A stretch of DNA of 64,000 bases from Empedobacter brevis NBRC 14943 = ATCC 43319 (GTDB taxonomy: Bacteria > Bacteroidota > Bacteroidia > Flavobacteriales > Weeksellaceae), in the NCBI RefSeq assembly GCF_000382425.1, contig NZ_KB908297.1, positions 95,532-159,531 of the forward strand, given 5' to 3'. The stretch's first letter is position 1; each line of letters begins with the position of its first letter. The notes under the pieces were generated by a model. It ran no database searches. It saw only the letters and a list, made by a program, of their open reading frames with translations, and was not told the origin of the DNA. This document shows positions 62,888 through 64,000 of this stretch, in pieces. Both the position numbers and the translations under genes were made by a program.

Positions 62888-63781
62888 TTGAATCCAAAAA
62901 CTAAAAAATACATTGTAACAGGAATAAAACTGGCTATTAGTTTCATCCTAATTTATTACATCTTTTTTGTGAAGTTGCACATTTTCGATATTTTCAGTCA
63001 TTACAAAAATGCAAATTGGATTTATATTTTTATTGCTGTTGTCTTATATGTCGTCTCTCAGGCACTTTCTGTTTTTAGATTAGATTATTATTTCAGGGAT
63101 ATCAACCTCGATTTATCCTATAAATCCAATGCGCGTTTATATTTCTTAGGTATGTTTTACAATACTTTTGTTCCCGGGGGAATTGGTGGTGATGCGTACA
63201 AAGTTTATGTCCTGAATAAGAATTATAAAATCAGTTTAAAAGAAATTTCTCAAGCAGTTTTCTTAGATAAAATTATTGGTTTATGTGCTATGCTATTAAT
63301 CATCATTTTTTTAGTATTCTTATCAAATCTTACCGACTATCCTCTGATTCAGTACGGTTCTTTGATGGTCTCTTTAATTGGATTTATAGCAGTTCCATTC
63401 ATCCTTGGTATTTTGTTTCCTATTCATAAACGAACATTTTACAACTCAATGATTTATTCAATCGTTTTACAATTGATTCAAGTCGGAATGTTATATTTTG
63501 TTTTGGAAGGGTTAAACATTCATCCTGAAAATTTCAGTATTTATTTATTGATATTTCTAGTTTCAGGTATTTTATCGATTATTTCATTTAGTGGTTTCGG
63601 AATCAGAGAAGCGGTATTTATGTATGCTGCTCATCGTTTCAACTTTGATGAAACTTTAGCTACAAGTGCTGCTTTTATCTTTTCAATTATTACAATTTCG
63701 ATATCATTTGTAGGGATTATTTACCTGTTTAAAGGAGTCAAAATTGAAGAAAAAAAGAAAAAGACAAAAATTTCTTTTTAA
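62888..63781 (+). CDS. UPF0104/LPG synthase-type flippase-like membrane protein
   Basis: 297 residues with about seven to eight transmembrane helices. The family block is FYNTFVPGGIGGDAYKVYVL (about 94-113), with SFSGFGIREAVFMYAA later. These features match the flippase-like domain of MprF/AglD-type proteins without the aminoacyl-transferase domain. It probably flips a lipid or lipid-linked sugar; the substrate is unknown. The start is TTG at 62888; no ATG is available before the first helix. The C-terminus is Lys-rich (KIEEKKKKTK). Confidence 0.85.
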   Translation: MNPKTKKYIVTGIKLAISFILIYYIFFVKLHIFDIFSHYKNANWIYIFIAVVLYVVSQALSVFRLDYYFRDINLDLSYKSNARLYFLGMFYNTFVPGGIGGDAYKVYVLNKNYKISLKEISQAVFLDKIIGLCAMLLIIIFLVFLSNLTDYPLIQYGSLMVSLIGFIAVPFILGILFPIHKRTFYNSMIYSIVLQLIQVGMLYFVLEGLNIHPENFSIYLLIFLVSGILSIISFSGFGIREAVFMYAAHRFNFDETLATSAAFIFSIITISISFVGIIYLFKGVKIEEKKKKTKISF

Positions 63782-63862
63782 AAACTAAAAAATTATTTAT
63801 TTGAAATGAAAAGAGTTAAGCCTTTACATTAAATTTAATTTAATTTTTTTCATTTTAACTAT

Positions 63863-63892
63863 TTGGATTATTCAAAAACAGCCCTATATTTG
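63863..63892 (+). promoter_or_regulatory. tRNA-Val promoter
   Basis: TTG (63863-63865), 19 bases, then TATATTTG (63885-63892), the ideal Bacteroidota spacing. The predicted start near 63898-63900 is 8-10 bases before the tRNA. Confidence 0.65.
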
Positions 63893-63907
63893 CAATCCAA
63901 TTACGAA

Positions 63908-63982
63908 GGTCTCTTAGCTCAGCTGGTTCAGAGCACCTGCCTTACAAGCAGGGGGTCACTGGTTCGAATCCAGTAGGGACCA
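63908..63982 (+). tRNA. tRNA-Val, anticodon TAC
   Basis: 75 bases with a full cloverleaf. The acceptor stem is 63908-63914 with 63975-63981 (one T-G pair). The D stem is GCTC/GAGC (63917-63920 with 63931-63934). The anticodon stem is CCTGC/GCAGG and its loop CTTACAA gives anticodon TAC at 63943-63945, reading GUA valine codons. The T stem is ACTGG/CCAGT with loop TTCGAAT. The discriminator is A at 63982, and CCA is not encoded in full. Confidence 0.95.
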
Positions 63983-64000
63983 CTTTTCAGACAATAAGAA

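Noticed and set aside
63908..63982. tRNA-Val as an integration site
   Set aside because: No integrase and no repeat of the tRNA 3' end are visible in the window; only 18 bases beyond the tRNA can be seen.

Overview
This is an AT-rich, densely packed bacterial chromosome segment from a member of the Bacteroidota, class Flavobacteriia. A Weeksellaceae-like genus (Empedobacter/Weeksella/Chryseobacterium group) is my inference. The evidence is a type IX secretion (T9SS) C-terminal sorting domain, a PID-motif sorting tail, an OmpA/thrombospondin-3 porin, a LemA-TPM-TPM operon, the YceD-rpmF-accB-accC order, weak Shine-Dalgarno sites, and Bacteroidota-type promoters (TTG, about 19-23 nt, TAnnTTTG). 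There is no rRNA, CRISPR array, insertion sequence, phage gene or plasmid gene. One tRNA (Val, anticodon TAC) lies at the right end. No stretch of 300 bases lacks a gene.

Layout. 1-8.3 kb: a truncated alpha/beta hydrolase, a small secreted protein, an NlpC/P60 peptidase with an O-methyltransferase, acetyl-CoA synthetase, an M48 lipoprotein protease and mutS. 8.3-11.6 kb: an SpoU methyltransferase, then an operon of three paralogous secreted proteins of unknown function. 11.8-16.2 kb: a GNAT acetyltransferase, a dGTPase, a LemA/TPM/TPM operon and a conserved hypothetical gene. 16.4-21.4 kb: a minus-strand run of cell-wall amidase, MCE/MlaD protein, membrane Fe-S protein, HAD phosphatase and CCG-domain Fe-S protein. 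21.5-31.3 kb: a plus-strand run of lptD, ridA, a membrane protein, pdxA, yceD, rpmF, accB, accC, tig and clpP. 31.5-36.5 kb: clpX, a T9SS cargo protein paired with a small PID-motif membrane protein, and a TlpA-like thioredoxin. 36.5-44.3 kb: the elongasome operon mreB-mreC-mreD-PBP2-rodA, then sppA. 44.4-46.3 kb: folK and an OmpA porin. 46.3-53.7 kb: a minus-strand cluster of mutL, two rhomboids, an EEP-family protein, a HerA-like ATPase and a DnaQ/UvrC-like fusion. 54-64 kb: putP, a DUF255 thioredoxin-like protein, a HEAT-repeat protein, tag, an EamA exporter, a minus cluster (SDR, ElaA, SGNH-like, secreted protein), a UPF0104 membrane protein and tRNA-Val.

Themes. Envelope construction dominates: LPS assembly (lptD), lateral wall growth (mre/PBP2/rodA), wall hydrolysis (amidase, NlpC/P60), lipid transport (MCE) and envelope proteolysis (sppA, M48, rhomboids). 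Genome maintenance is the second theme: mutS, mutL, tag, dgt, HerA and the DnaQ/UvrC fusion. Protein quality control (tig, clpP, clpX) forms a compact block. Perfect hairpin terminators close most convergent gene pairs.

No clearly new multi-gene system is proven here. The least explained items are the three tandem secreted paralogs, the T9SS protein plus PID-motif pair with a dyad over its promoter, and the HerA ATPase adjoining a nuclease fusion that keeps UvrC-type cysteines but has a degraded GIY-YIG site.
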